The notes beneath the pieces were generated by a model that saw nothing but the letters and a program-made list of their open reading frames with translations, did not search any database and was not told the DNA's origin. The position numbers were made by a program, and so were the translations under genes. A stretch of DNA of 64,000 bases from Gymnorhina tibicen. Lineage: Eukaryota > Chordata > Aves > Passeriformes > Artamidae. Location: positions 261,216-325,215 of the forward strand of contig VXAZ01007590.1 of assembly GCA_013399875.1 (NCBI GenBank), in the 5' to 3' direction. Shown in pieces: positions 51,801-63,529 of this stretch (positions are counted from its first letter, which is position 1; each line of letters starts with the position of its first letter).

Positions 51801-54800
51801 TTACATGGATATTGACTGTTCTTTAGTTGTACTGACAATATGAGTTGACTTACATCAAGATAAAAGTAATACCAACATGAAAAAAGAGATGAATTTCAAG
51901 GTACTGGTCTGTATCATCTTATTTTTGTTCAATGACATCTGAAGGCAGTTTCTAAGATGAAGTTAAATGACAATATATGGCAAGACAAGCAGCTAAATGT
52001 TCTCACGCTTCTGGTCCCCTGCTAGTCATCAGCCATTGAAGATATTGATTACAAAGGAGAATGATGCACATTGCTAGCAAACCTGACAGCAGCATTTGAA
52101 CACATCATTCAGTATTGAATAACATAGAGCAACCTGTCAAAGCAGAAAATGTTTCTGTCCACAAGGTCTTGACAATTATTATCTTTTTCATGAATTTTAA
52201 GAATGGTGAATATCTTAAAGTTCTGTCAGAAATACTTTGGTGATACAAAACATGTGTAAGGATGCCAGATGTTTCTGACCACAGCAGCTTTCAGATAACA
52301 TTAAGAATTGATTAAAGAAAATTTTCAGACTTCATTATGGCATATTAATTTGTCTTTTGTAAACCAACATAAAGAAAACTACTTAGAAATGCCCTTATTT
52401 ATTGTCCAGTGGGTTTAATCCAATTAATATTAGTCCCTGTCCTTTTCATAATGAAATGAGTTTTGCTTTCAATATAAGCAATAGCTTATTTCTTTGGAAG
52501 ATTTTTTTAATATCAGTTTCTTAATTGCTATTTACTCTTGTTATTACTCTATTATCAGGAGATTTAAATAAAACAAACTTCTCTCTGCATTGTTTCACTC
52601 TCAGGCAAGAAAGAAAATATTCAAGACAGAATGTGGCACTCAGAGCATTGTAGAACTACTTGACCCTGCTTATTATCTTAGCATTATTTCAGATACCATT
52701 AAATCAGGGTAAGGTTAGCAGGTTAACAATGCATCACCATTATTTCAGTTTCCAGTGAACAGAAAATACTTTCTGACATCTAATGGAGCTCTTTTTTTTC
52801 TATTTCCAAAACATATGAAATCCATGATCAGTTTGATCACTGACTTATTTACTACATTTAAAGAGAAAGTGAAACTAACCTCTTAGCATTATGATGTTTT
52901 TTCAAAACCTTCTCTTTTTAAAGGAGAGAGAAGAGCCTTATTTCTATTCCATGATAGCTATTTAAAAAAAAATAGTCTTGCATCAAACACGTTCTCATTA
53001 AACTCTTAAGCAAGTAACTTTTCCATGCCTTCTGCATTACAGAATAGAGATGAGGGGAGAGAGAAAAATGTTATTTGTCAAACATTGTTTTTGGTTTTTT
53101 GTGATGAAAATTTATCCACCCAGAAAAAAAGGTAAAAGGTAAAAAATAGTTAATTGTTTGTTTGAGAAATAGAAAATGTGTGTGCCTTACTATAATGCAG
53201 TGTTCAGAAATTAATTAATGATGCTAAAGAAAAAAAAAAGAAGAAGAAAGAAAAAGTAAGAAAAGAGTTTTAGGAACCTGGCAAAACTTCAAGTAATAGA
53301 AATGTTAAATAAATCAACACGGTAATTATGCAAAGTACTTACCTCAAGTCAGTAGCTTGTTTTGTTACACCAGAATAGTCAATGACAGCTTCACAAAGTA
53401 ATAGTCAGTCATCAATCTATTGATTAATCACATCAGTGCCACAAAAATTGTTCCTTTTTCTCCTCTTTTACGCATCCTGAACCACAGTCCCAGAGCAAAG
53501 CAGGTGAAAAACAGCAACATCGAAAACAATTTAGTATGTAGGTGGCTTATTCCTAATAATATAGACATTTAGTTTTCTGGGAAAATGAAGAATCCAGTAC
53601 TTACTGGAAAATGTGTTTTAATGAGTCACACATGATGTGTACCTTGGAGAAATTAATTAGGAAATATAAGTTCAAAATATTTCCTGACATTATTATAGCA
53701 AGCTTGTATTTGCTTTCTTACTTGAAGAAATGTATGGAAAATGTCTACAGTGGTGTCTCTTCAGCATAAAAGATACACTGAAAAGACAGTATTATACCTC
53801 ATAAGAAGGTGTTGACTCTTAACATCTTAAAGAGATAACTATGAAAAAACTAATGAAACCTAACTAATTTTCCTAGCAAAATTTCAAATACCTAACAAGT
53901 CTTACTGCTTCAAATTGACTGGGTTTTTTTAAAGGTAGTTAGGAAGCCATAAAACATATCTACCTTATATTTATTATGTAATTTGTTCTTTTCATAGTGA
54001 AATTAGTGTAAAATCTTTACTGGACTTACCTTACTTGAGTGATCTAAACATTGGGCATAAAGAGAACAAAAACTCTTGGTGTAGTTTCTTTAGCTTCAGA
54101 AAAAAATCAGAAGTATTCTGTTCAAAAGCTAAAATTAACTTCTTTAAAATAATACTGTGTTGTTTTCCCTAAGCTAACAGAGCAATCAGCCTTATTTAAA
54201 GTTCAAAACCAGTCTTTGTAAATTACAAAATGAACAATGTAGTCCTGAAATTTTAAGAATAAAACCCATGTGATTTACATCATGAGAGCTCTACTTAGTA
54301 TTGTTATAAATAATAAAGGAGGTTATAAGAGCAAAGTAGGCATGGATAGTTTCTTCATATGCTGTTTTTGTCTTCTGAGGTATCATTATAGTAAGAAAAA
54401 TAATAGTATAAATTATCTGCCAAGAGGAATTAATATGTAAAGAGCCAATTTAATAAAAGCTCCCAGTGGTTCAAGAATTAAATCAAAAAAGGAATTTGTT
54501 CTTCTTAAAAGTAAATTTATGAATAACACCCATTAGAGGCAATGAAATGCATAATTAACTTTAATGTTGTGAGTGAAAAATAACTACCCATTGAAAAACA
54601 AGTCACTTTGAAACAGTAGGACTTGATACAAATTTGAAATTTTGATAGGAAAAGTAGTTAGATACCACAGATATGTTCTTGCAGTAGCCATACTAATGGT
54701 TCAATACAGAGAATGTTACTGTTTTATTACGTCTGGATCTTTTTTGGTTATTGAGGACTACAAATGGTAGGTCAATAAAAACAATGTCATCTAAGAAGAT

Positions 54801-55544
54801 TTAGTGATGACATTAGAAATGTTCACTTTAGGTTGACATGATTTTTTAAGTTGCCTACACCACCAGTGTCTATTATTCATCATCATATTGTTAGTGCTCT
54901 TGTCTAAATATGTTTTGGGGTTTTTTTTAATTGATTCATAACAAAATAGGTATAATCAGAGGGTGAAGAGCAAATACAGAACAAAACAAGCTTAAATTAT
55001 TTAAATCAAATACCTTCATAAATGAAAAACTCTGAAGAACCTAACACTTGTGTGAGCTGTAGTCTTCTGTACTGTGGAGACTTATACGGATGGCTGCAAT
55101 TAGGTGTCGCAATATAGCAATGTCAAAAAAGTTTTAATATTTACCCACTAAGTCAATAAAATCATGCAGTACATGACTAATCTTTTCCTAAATATTTGCT
55201 GGTTTTGGGATCCATAATATCAATGGAAGGAACTGCTTTTTAGGCGTATTAATGTTTTCATAAAATATATTTTTTCTGGCTGCCTTAGGTTTTAATCAGC
55301 AAGACCTGTTGGACCTTTGCCTGGGTTCTCTTTTAGCTGGTTACAGAAGCAGACAAAAACTCACATAGAGAGTACTTACGGCAGCTCTCTGTGCTCAGAG
55401 AAGTGTAAATATATCTACAGCTTGATCCCCCAAAGACATGACCATATCGTCCTATCCATGAACAACCACTGAAGTCCTTCAAGGATACAGAAAGGAGAAC
55501 ATACTGCATGTATTTAATTTGCAGTGCAAAGTTTTGGTGGCTGG

Positions 55545-55965
55545 GGTCTACAAGGGTGGGTTCTGTGAGAAGCTGCCAGAAATTCTGGTGCTCCAGAGGC
55601 CAAAGCAGTGATTCCTCTGTAGCCACTAGTGCAGATCACATTGAGGCAGCTTTGGCCCTGCAGCCCATGAAGGTCCACAGTGGAGCAGAGATTCACCTAC
55701 AGCCCGAGGAGGACCCACACCAGAACAGGTGGATACCCAAAGGAGGCTGTGATCCTTGGGGAAGACAATGTAGGACCTGTAGACACTTGGAGAGAGGAGC
55801 TCATGCTGGAGCAGGTCTGTTGGCAGGACTTGTGACCCACAGGACACCCACACTGGAGCAGTCTGTTCCTGAAGGACTGGATCCCGTGGAATAGACCCAC
55901 ACCAGAGAAATTTGTGAAGGAACCATATCGGAGAAGCTCATGAAGGAGTGTCTCTGATGTGGGGG
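55545..55965 (+). mobile_element. ERV/LTR element A, left part
   Basis: A GC-rich avian ERV-derived repeat in plus orientation, recognised by successive phrases such as 'gagcagagattcacctacag', 'ccagaacaggtggatac', 'ggagcaggtctgttggcagg' and 'ggagcagtctgttcctgaag'. The same family occurs on the minus strand at 31525-31875. The 5' limit is uncertain. The element stops at the B insertion, and its sequence resumes after the C insertion at 57242 ('ccatgttggagtagagg' joined to 'gtgggggatcc'). Confidence 0.75.
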
Positions 55966-56443
55966 TGTCCTAGGTTAAAATATAGATGTATTTAAGTATT
56001 CTATTACCACCAGCTGTGGGCCATTAGCTGTTATCGCCTGCTAATGACCCACCCCTGATAACAGACAATGGGCCATCAAGAAACCCCCACATGACTCATG
56101 GACTTACCTCATCCTACTGTGAGATGCTCCACCCAGGAGGGAGGAGCCAAGCATTCCCGCCTGGATATAACCTGCCCTCAGAACTGCCTAACTTAGCCCT
56201 GTCTACTGGATTACCAGCGGACAAAGCTACCACTGGACCTTCATCTGGAGACCTTCCGTAGGATCATCACTTCAATTGAGCTACTTCATCTGGACTGCTA
56301 CCACCACTCTAACAGGGAGTCAGGTTGTATCTGACTTTGTCAGTGCTTCTCCTTATTTCATTTGTTTCTAATTTTATTTTCCCATTAATTTAGATCCTGA
56401 CTTGTGATCTCCCACTGTGATGGTTGGTTTTCAAACCAACACA
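55966..56443 (+). mobile_element. Solo LTR B inserted in element A, 5-bp duplication
   Basis: A 478-bp LTR starting TGTCCTAGGTT and ending AACCAACACA (TGT...ACA ends), with a TATA-like site (TATAA, 56166-56170) about 200 bp in. It is flanked on both sides by GGGGG (55961-55965 and 56444-56448), a 5-bp target duplication typical of ERVL or some class I elements. It carries no internal retroviral region. It sits inside element A, so it is younger than A. Confidence 0.82.
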
Positions 56444-56518
56444 GGGGGATCCCCTTGTTACCAAGCATCGCCTGTTTGTTCTCAAGCCAGACGCCAGCTC
56501 CCTGTGAGCCTGGGTCAG

Positions 56519-56961
56519 CGTGACCACGGCTGCAGAGTGGCTGTCTCACCCTTGAGGTGGAGCCGCTCTGGTAGAGCGAAGCAAGCAAGGTGCTGAAATA
56601 ACAGCAGCAGGAGAGGCAAAGGGTTCGGGAGGGGGTCTCCCTGAAGTCCTCTTTATTGGAAGGGGAAAGGGTCCGAGCGAGAGAACTCTCCAGGACAGAG
56701 TCCCAGGGGAGCACTAGGGGTCCGAGGGTTTTCCAGGGTNCGTGACCACGGCTGCAGAGTGGCTGTCTCACCCTTGAGGTGGAGCCGCTCTGGTAGAGCG
56801 AAGCAAGCAAGGTGCTGAAATAACAGCAGCAGGAGAGGCAAAGGGTTCGGGAGGGGGTCTCCCTGAAGTCCTCTTTATTGGAAGGGGAAAGGGTCCGAGC
56901 GAGAGAACTCTCCAGGACAGAGTCCCAGGGGAGCACTAGGGGTCCGAGGGTTTTCCAGGGT
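56519..56961. repeat. Perfect 221-bp direct duplication around one N
   Basis: 56519-56739 and 56741-56961 are identical base for base, separated by a single N at 56740. Perfect identity next to a one-base gap points to a failed overlap merge in the assembly rather than a true tandem duplication. Confidence 0.95.
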
Positions 56962-57077
56962 TCAGGGACCAATGAAAGGACAGGAATGGGAACAGACAAG
57001 CTGAGGGTCCAATGAAAATGAACGATGGGAGGGTACAAAGAACAGTAACCAATAAAATGCCAAACAACAGAACATTC

Positions 57078-57137
57078 GGGGGGGTTGGGGGGGGGGCGCG
57101 GCGCGGCCTGGCCTGGCCTCACCTCACCTCACCTCAC
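57078..57137 (+). repeat. G-run and GCGCGG/CCTGG/CCTCA micro-tandem block
   Basis: Runs of 7 and 10 G are followed by GGCGC units, two GGCCT units and four CCTCA-type units. It is unusually GC-rich for the window and lies in the U3-like part of LTR C. It is a candidate G-quadruplex on the plus strand and a likely hotspot of assembly error. Confidence 0.85.
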
Positions 57138-57241
57138 GCTTCGGTCCTGCGTGCTGGGTTGTCCCCGGAGATGCTGTGTCCCGCCTCAGAGGTGGCATCC
57201 TCATGATGGACAGCCGCAGCTATAGGAGCAGAACCCACCAC

Positions 57242-57658
57242 ATCCCATGTTGGAGTAGAGGAAAAGTGTGAGGAGTCCTTCTCCTGAGGAGAAGGAGAGG
57301 CAGAGAAAACATGCAATGAACAGACCACAACCTCCATTCCCCATCCCACTGGGTCGCTCAGGGGAGGAAGAGAATTTGAGAGTAAAGTTAAGCCCAGGAA
57401 AAAGGCTTAAGGAAGGGGTGGGTTGAAGGTTATTTTTCAGGTTTGTTTTTAGTTCTTGTCACCCTACTCTGATTCAATTGGTAATAAATTAAACTAAAAG
57501 TCTGTTTTGCTTGTGATGGTAATTGCTGAGTGATCTCTCCCAGTCCCTACCTCAACCCGTGAGACTTTTTTATTTTCTCTCCCTTGTTCAGCTGAGGAGG
57601 GCAGTGATAGAGCATTTTTGGTGGGCACTTGGTGTCCAGCCAGGGTCAGCCCACCACA
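57242..57658 (+). mobile_element. ERV/LTR element A, right part with 3' LTR end
   Basis: It resumes the sequence interrupted at 55965 and carries 'gaggagtccttctcctgagg', a poly(A) signal (AATAAA, 57483-57488), a 'ctacctcaacccgtgag' segment and 'gcacttggtgtccagccagg', ending CCCACCACA at 57658. That ending matches an avian ERVL-like LTR terminus. The TGTGG...CCACA style terminus and the poly(A) signal place the 3' end of the element here. No gag, pol or env homology is visible. Confidence 0.75.
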
Positions 57659-60600
57659 CTGCAATACATAAGTAGATTTACAACACTGTATAACTATAGC
57701 TATTGATAAGTTACAGATGACATTTCTGCCCTTTTCTAATCATCCTTCAAATAATGCAGTGGAAATGAGCTTATTTTGCAATATATCTAGGTAGACCCTT
57801 GTGTTGTTTGAGCTAATTAAGTTCTCAGTGATTAGATATATCTTTAGTCCTTTGAGGAATAGGAGAGCATTGTATCATTGTTTTTCCATGACTACATTTT
57901 TATTACATCTAGGACATTATGTGTTTTTTCCTCACAATTAATTACTATTAATTTAATAGCTTTACAGGCTTTGATAATTTTATTTTTTATCAACAGTACA
58001 CACTGACTTCCAAAAAAGACTGTAGAACTTATCTGCCATAAAATTAAAGGCATTTGAAATCAACAAATTTTCAAGTTCATTGAACTGATATAATCAGGCT
58101 GTGTTTCATGGAAAATACTTTCACACCACTGAAAAAGCAAAGGTCGGTATTGATTTTAAAAGGTTTTGTCCGGCCTTCTAGATCACGAAATTATGAGATT
58201 ACACTGTGAACAAATGAGTATAAATGTAGACATCACTGTTACTGTTCAGGGATATAATATCACTGGTTTACTAGATGATTAGATATAATTGTCTCTAATC
58301 TTGTGAAACATTTGAAGTGGAAGATTGTTACTTTTCAGAGAAGCCTTTGGCAAAAAGCAGTGATAAAAGTCAAGTCTCCATTTATCTTGTAGTAACAGTG
58401 GCAAACATTGTCCTTTTTATTTCAAGGAGTTAATTCACAGGAAGTTATTTCTTGGAAATATTGTTTTTTATTCCGGATTTCTCAGTACTGGATCTAAGTA
58501 CTGGTTCTTGAAGTTCAGTGTTCTGTTAGAGATGAAGAATCAAGTGTATTGCAAAGTCTTACACTTTGGTATCTAAGTGTGTCTGCATACAGGTATGTAT
58601 TTATTTCAGAGTAAGGGCATGGAAAGATATGGAATATATTACACATCAGATGATGGCTGAGCTTCACTGCTGTTGCCTCCAACAATGAGGACAATGACAG
58701 AATGCACTGACATTTATTCACCTTTAGCAGATTTGTTATTTTCATGCATTTGCCTTCCAGGAAAATTTTTCCAAATAAAAAGCATGTAATTTTAAAGGTG
58801 TTAATTCCTTAGAGTTATTACACTCTTCAAGACTTTTTCCCCCTCATGTATAAGGCGTTCTTCCAGCCTTTACACTAATGTGTCTGTTTTCCCTGCAGAA
58901 AAATCACATAATTTCCAATTGTAATGGGATCTGTGGAAGAACTAATGCCAGAGAGGATCGCAACATGTAGGTGCAATATAATTCCTCTTCCAGTGTGCTG
59001 TAGTAATGGGCTTGGTAATGGCATGTGCTTAGCACAATGGGGAAAAAAGATTCAGTGATATTTTACCAGGATTTTAGGGTTCTGGTAGGGATGGACTACA
59101 TTGTCCTAAAGACCTTGTGGAATGAAAGTAATATTATGGGAAACAAAATGAGCGACAGATTGTGATAATCAGGATTTACTCACTTAACAAGACTTTATTT
59201 GGAGAAAACTGTGTACACATGATCAAGTGTAGGTTTAATTTTTGCAGTTTCATTGAAGAAGTATTACTGGAATTCTATGTAGAATTATTGTGATAGGCAT
59301 GATTTGTTGCAAGGCATTCTGCAAGGCATTCAACCCCCGTGGCAACTTAAAAAGTTCATGTAATCATGTGAAGTAATAAAGCAAATGCATTGTTATGTTG
59401 CATAGCTCAACTACTGCCATGACAATCAACAAGACAGTGAAAGCTGTGTCTTAAAAAATTTTACAAAACAGGAAAACATTTTGTTTTCTTCTCATTTTTA
59501 AGCTCAGTTATCCATAACCCTGCTCTCACTCTATAAAGAGAAACTGAAGCTCTAAGCTACTTATTTGGCTAGAGAGGTAATAGCTTTTAGTGAAAATAGC
59601 TAGCATTGGATTGTCAGGATTGGATGTAATTTTGATAGATATGACATGGAGAAACAAGCACGAGGTAGAAAATGAAAAAAAAAGCAACAGTAGAGAATTA
59701 TTATATTTATGATGTAGAAAGCTAGTATGCTTTGAACATTTTTATCTCAATATTTACCTATCCCACTGGAAAATCATGTTATTATTCTATGTGTCAGTTA
59801 ATACTGTACAGTAAATATTAACTGAATTGGTGGAGAAAGAATTATACTCAAGGATATTCCACAATATCAATTGATTGTAGTTCCTTTGGAAATAGAGCTG
59901 AAAATCATGAAGTTTAGATAGATTTTTGAAGGATGAAACATGACCTCCTGATTAATTTTAACTTTTTAGATAAACTATAGTATTCCAAGAGTGCTTTTTT
60001 CAAAAACTGTGTTTAGGGCAAATGAAACTCTGCAAAAACAAATTGTGCTCATTTTTTTCCTTGAGGTTCTCAGGGTAGATATTTGACACTATGTAATGAG
60101 GTCTGTATACAGTTCAGGTATTAGAATCACTGGACCTTTTTAGACCTAAAAGAAAAAGAAGCCCTGAGGCCCACACTTCTAATCTTAACAGGAATTCCAG
60201 TTAGTAGAGGTAAGAAGAAACTGCAGTATAGAAAGAAACAGATCCTTTTCTTCTGAAGTGACACAACTGAGCAATCACAGCCAACACTTGAATGAAACTC
60301 CTCTAGGCAAAAAGATGAAGTTCTGGAAGAAGTACTAATGTTTCTCAATTACACTTCTGCAAAGGCCATCCAGTGGAAATGGATTGCAGTATAATACAGA
60401 GTGAACCTGCTAACTGAAAATATTTCATCCTTCTTTGTATGTGGCAATGCCAGTGTTTAGGTCTAATCGTAACTTACCTAAAAGTAAGGTAATTTTTCTT
60501 ATTTTTGTGCAATATATTTGTTCCCTTGGATGCTAACTTCATGTAGTGAAGGGGAAATTCTTGACTCAAATTGTGTGTCTATTCATATTCAATAATTCAA

Positions 60601-61055
60601 AACTTTTTAATAACTCAAACCCTAATGCTTTTCCATTGGATTTAGAAAAAGCCATTTTCACACTTCCACTGAGAATGAAGATAAAGTCATCTTCCTCCCA
60701 GAGGTGTCTTTTTCAAATTACAAGCACGTGAAACAAGAACAGGGAAATGACAGGGGAGACTTGGCCGATTAAGTTTACCTGTGCAAATTTAGTGATTAAT
60801 AATACATTGGAGTGCTTTGAGTTTATTACTTTTGTTCTCTCAAATGAAATTAGACTCACAGCATAAAGAAAAAAGCAGTGTCTTTTAACTTCAGCACATA
60901 TTGTTTGCAGACATAGTTCATAAAATAACCAGACAGAATAAAACCAAATTTAGATGAAGAACAGATACATTAAGAGAAGCTCTGAATTTTTCTAAATTTT
61001 GTTGAAACCTCTGCATAAGCCTAAGAACAAATATAACCCTCCTTCTCCTGTGCAG
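57659..61055. other. Unannotated AT-rich stretch
   Basis: No gene or transposon is recognised. Only short random open frames are present. Confidence 0.55.
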
Positions 61056-61264
61056 GCTCCTTGGCATAGCAGAAAACCCTCTGAGCTCCGCAGCCTTGCA
61101 TTTCAGTCCCTAATGAGTGGCAGTGGGATGCTTCTGCAAAAGCCAAAGCAGCATGAATTTTGAACTAGCTGAGCCAGTGTCTGAGCTTATTTGAGCTCTG
61201 AGACTGCTGTGAGAACAACCAGCAAAGCCTTCAGATACCATGGCTACCAGCAGACAGTCAGCAG
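61056..61264 (+). other. Exon-like island, unknown
   Basis: A strong acceptor-like site (CCTTCTCCTGTGCAG ending at 61055) opens a GC-richer block of 209 bp that ends in CAGCAG followed by GTATAA, a donor-like site at 61265. One frame stays open for about 35 codons from the acceptor (APWHSRKPSELRS...) before a TGA, and I do not recognise it. The composition contrast and paired splice-like sites are seen; that it is transcribed is inference. A lncRNA or alternative exon is possible. Confidence 0.25.
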
Positions 61265-63529
61265 GTATAATTGGCTACTCTGAACTGTAGAGGCTTATAT
61301 GTTAGCTCATGTCAGTACATTATAGAATAAGCTCCAAGGCTCTAGATGTATTAATTACAAGGGAAAGGAAAATGCAAGTTGCTTCTAGATACATACAGTA
61401 GACCCTTCTCCCCCCTTACAGGTGAAGTAATACATCCTAAAATATTAGACCTTCTTCATAGAAATGACATTTAAATGAGGAAGACTACATTTAATATGAG
61501 CTGACGACCTAAAACAAAACCACCAACACCCTCTGAAAAATATTGTCCTTTTCATCTCAGTCCTGTTTCAAAAATAAGAAATACTGAAAATGTTCCTCCT
61601 AAGTTTTCCCTTTCAGTTCTTTACATATTTTTTTTTTTCAGTTTCAAACCATTGCTCAAACCTTTCTTTCACCCCTCTCTAAAAAAATCAAGGTGGGTTT
61701 TTTAGGGTTTTGTTTGTTTGTTTGTCTGTTTTGGGGTTTTTTTCACTTTGTTGGGAGTTTTTCATTCATTTTGGACTTTCTGTTGCAGTGGCTTTTTTTT
61801 TTTAAGAAATAGAAAAAGCTCTTTCCTTCAACTACTATTATGCTTTTATCTGAGCTTTTTATTGTCCTTTAACTTCATCTTTGTAGCTTCTTTCTCTTTT
61901 TTTCCCAATGTTTATTTGAAGTTGTTCCTCATATTTTTTGATGTAGATAATTTCCTTCAGATTAATAAGCAAATATAAAATAAATAGTATACCGTCTTAG
62001 TATACAATATGCTCTACCTACATAGAGTTTATTAATAGTAGTAGTTTTAGAGATAGAAGTTGTATTCTGGTCTGAAGTTGTGTACTGGTTAGAAGTCTTA
62101 ATTTGCATTTAAGAACAAGTGAAAATTTTCTAGACTGCAAGTAAAAAGTGTGTGTGTATAAATGTAAGTCAAAGCCTAAACAGTAATCTGGTTATATTAA
62201 AGCTCTTGGCAACTTCAACAATGGCCAGAATTTTTATATGAAACCATTAATTTTTAAATTGGATGTTAAAAACCAAAAATTAATGCATTTGCCATTAACT
62301 GTTTAGGTTTTCTTAATTCAAAATTTGTGACAAGGAGCAGTAAGATAAAAGTGCTTTTATTTTTTCTCATATATCAAATCAATGTCAGTATTCTTGCCCA
62401 AATAGTTTACAAATATCCAGCTATGAATTGCTAATAGTAATATTTATGTTTTGAAAAAGCTATAACTACTATTCAAGCAATCACTTAATATATACTGATC
62501 TTGTATTCTAATTCAACCCTGTCTCCATGAAAAAGTAACCTGAGAATTACTTCGTATTTATAATAATACAATATAATATAGTGTAGTATAATAAATATAA
62601 CATAACATGACATAATATAAACATATGGAGTAAATTTTTGGCAGTCATAAAATTAAATTCATAATTAAAACTCCTAATCAAAAATTAGTCTCAACATTTC
62701 TCCTTTCTCTTGCCTAGAGATGTGATCATTGGGAAAATGTGGTGTGCATTTTTTAATAACGATACATCTGGGAAATCAAAATTTCCATTCTGTAAGAAAA
62801 TTATTTGATATTAATTTAATTCTACTTGGATAAATTGTAACTCAGAATCTTTCTTCAGAAGTCGATAAATTATTTAAAACCTAAATTCCCATTGTTTGAA
62901 CATCTTTTTAAGGATAAAAAATCAACATTCTTACTGAGTACTTTTCTCTCTGATAAGAAGAAAAAATATAAAAAAGAGAAAATATACATGGACACCACCT
63001 ATTCTTCAGAGTATGGCCCTTAAGAGAAATGCACCTTGAGAACTCTTTATGTGTGTGTATACAGGATCCTTTTATATTCTTTTGAAATTGTTGAAGTTTG
63101 TCCTCTGAAGTCTTACTTTGATTAGCAGTCTTTTGGTTTATGGTTCCCTCTGCAATAAAAACTCATGGGAAATTTTAAAAAACAGGGTTAAGTTCAGAAG
63201 GTAAAAAATCCTTTCTACATTTGTCTTATAACCAGGAGCTCAGCTTTATTCCTTGTGACAACTCTTCAGAGTGCACCAGAAGACACCTGTTTTTAGCAAC
63301 CTCCTTGCATGGGTTTGTCGGTCTCTTATATTCAGTGTTTTAGAAGAAAGAGGGTTTAATTCACTATAAAGCTTTTTATAGTATGGGATAATTCAATTTG
63401 TATTTAAAATACAGTGAATTCAAACACATTAGAACCTTGTAACTCCCAAAGTGACAGTAAGTGTGTTCTGTGGTGTTCCAACACCACTAAATAATATTAG
63501 AGTGCAACCACAGAAATAGTTGTTTGCTA
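61265..63529. other. Unannotated AT-rich stretch
   Basis: It contains a T/G tract at 61692-61758 with a T run at 61793-61803 and an AT-rich simple run (TAATATA type) at about 62560-62625. No gene is recognised. Confidence 0.55.
61692..61758 (+). repeat. T/G-rich tract
   Basis: GGG runs within T runs and TTTG units, the same class as 14832-15010 and 37747-37912 but shorter. Confidence 0.85.

Larger units (their letters stand above)
45738..55544. other. Long unannotated AT-rich stretch
   Basis: Almost 10 kb without a recognised gene or transposon. It contains an A/C-rich tract (47771-47840), small tandem duplications (47994-48016 and 48783-48834), and a 105-codon plus-strand frame at 49718-50035 with no family resemblance, preceded by a decent TTTTCATTGCAG acceptor-like site at about 49748-49759. 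Confidence 0.5.
56454..57241 (-). mobile_element. LTR C inserted in element A, with internal assembly duplication
   Basis: A minus-strand LTR: read on that strand it begins GTGGTGGGTT, carries several ATTGG (reverse CCAAT) motifs, a G/C-rich segment and AATAAA (reverse complement at 56652-56657 and again at 56874-56879), and ends GGTAACAAG. The pentamer ATCCC flanks it at 56449-56453 and 57242-57246. Strict TG...CA ends would be 56456-57240, leaving one or two extra bases on each side. Its real length is probably about 566 bp, because 221 bp inside it are duplicated around an N. Class I (gammaretroviral type) is a guess from U3/R style. The overlapping 245-codon minus-strand frame is not a retroviral protein. 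Confidence 0.72.

Noticed and set aside
55508..55894. A 128-codon plus-strand frame
   Set aside because: It lies within the repetitive GC-rich part of element A and has no domain signature.
56385..57122. A 245-codon minus-strand open frame with an internal repeat
   Set aside because: It lies within LTR C, spans the N and is doubled by the 221-bp duplication. Its translation has no retroviral or cellular family features.
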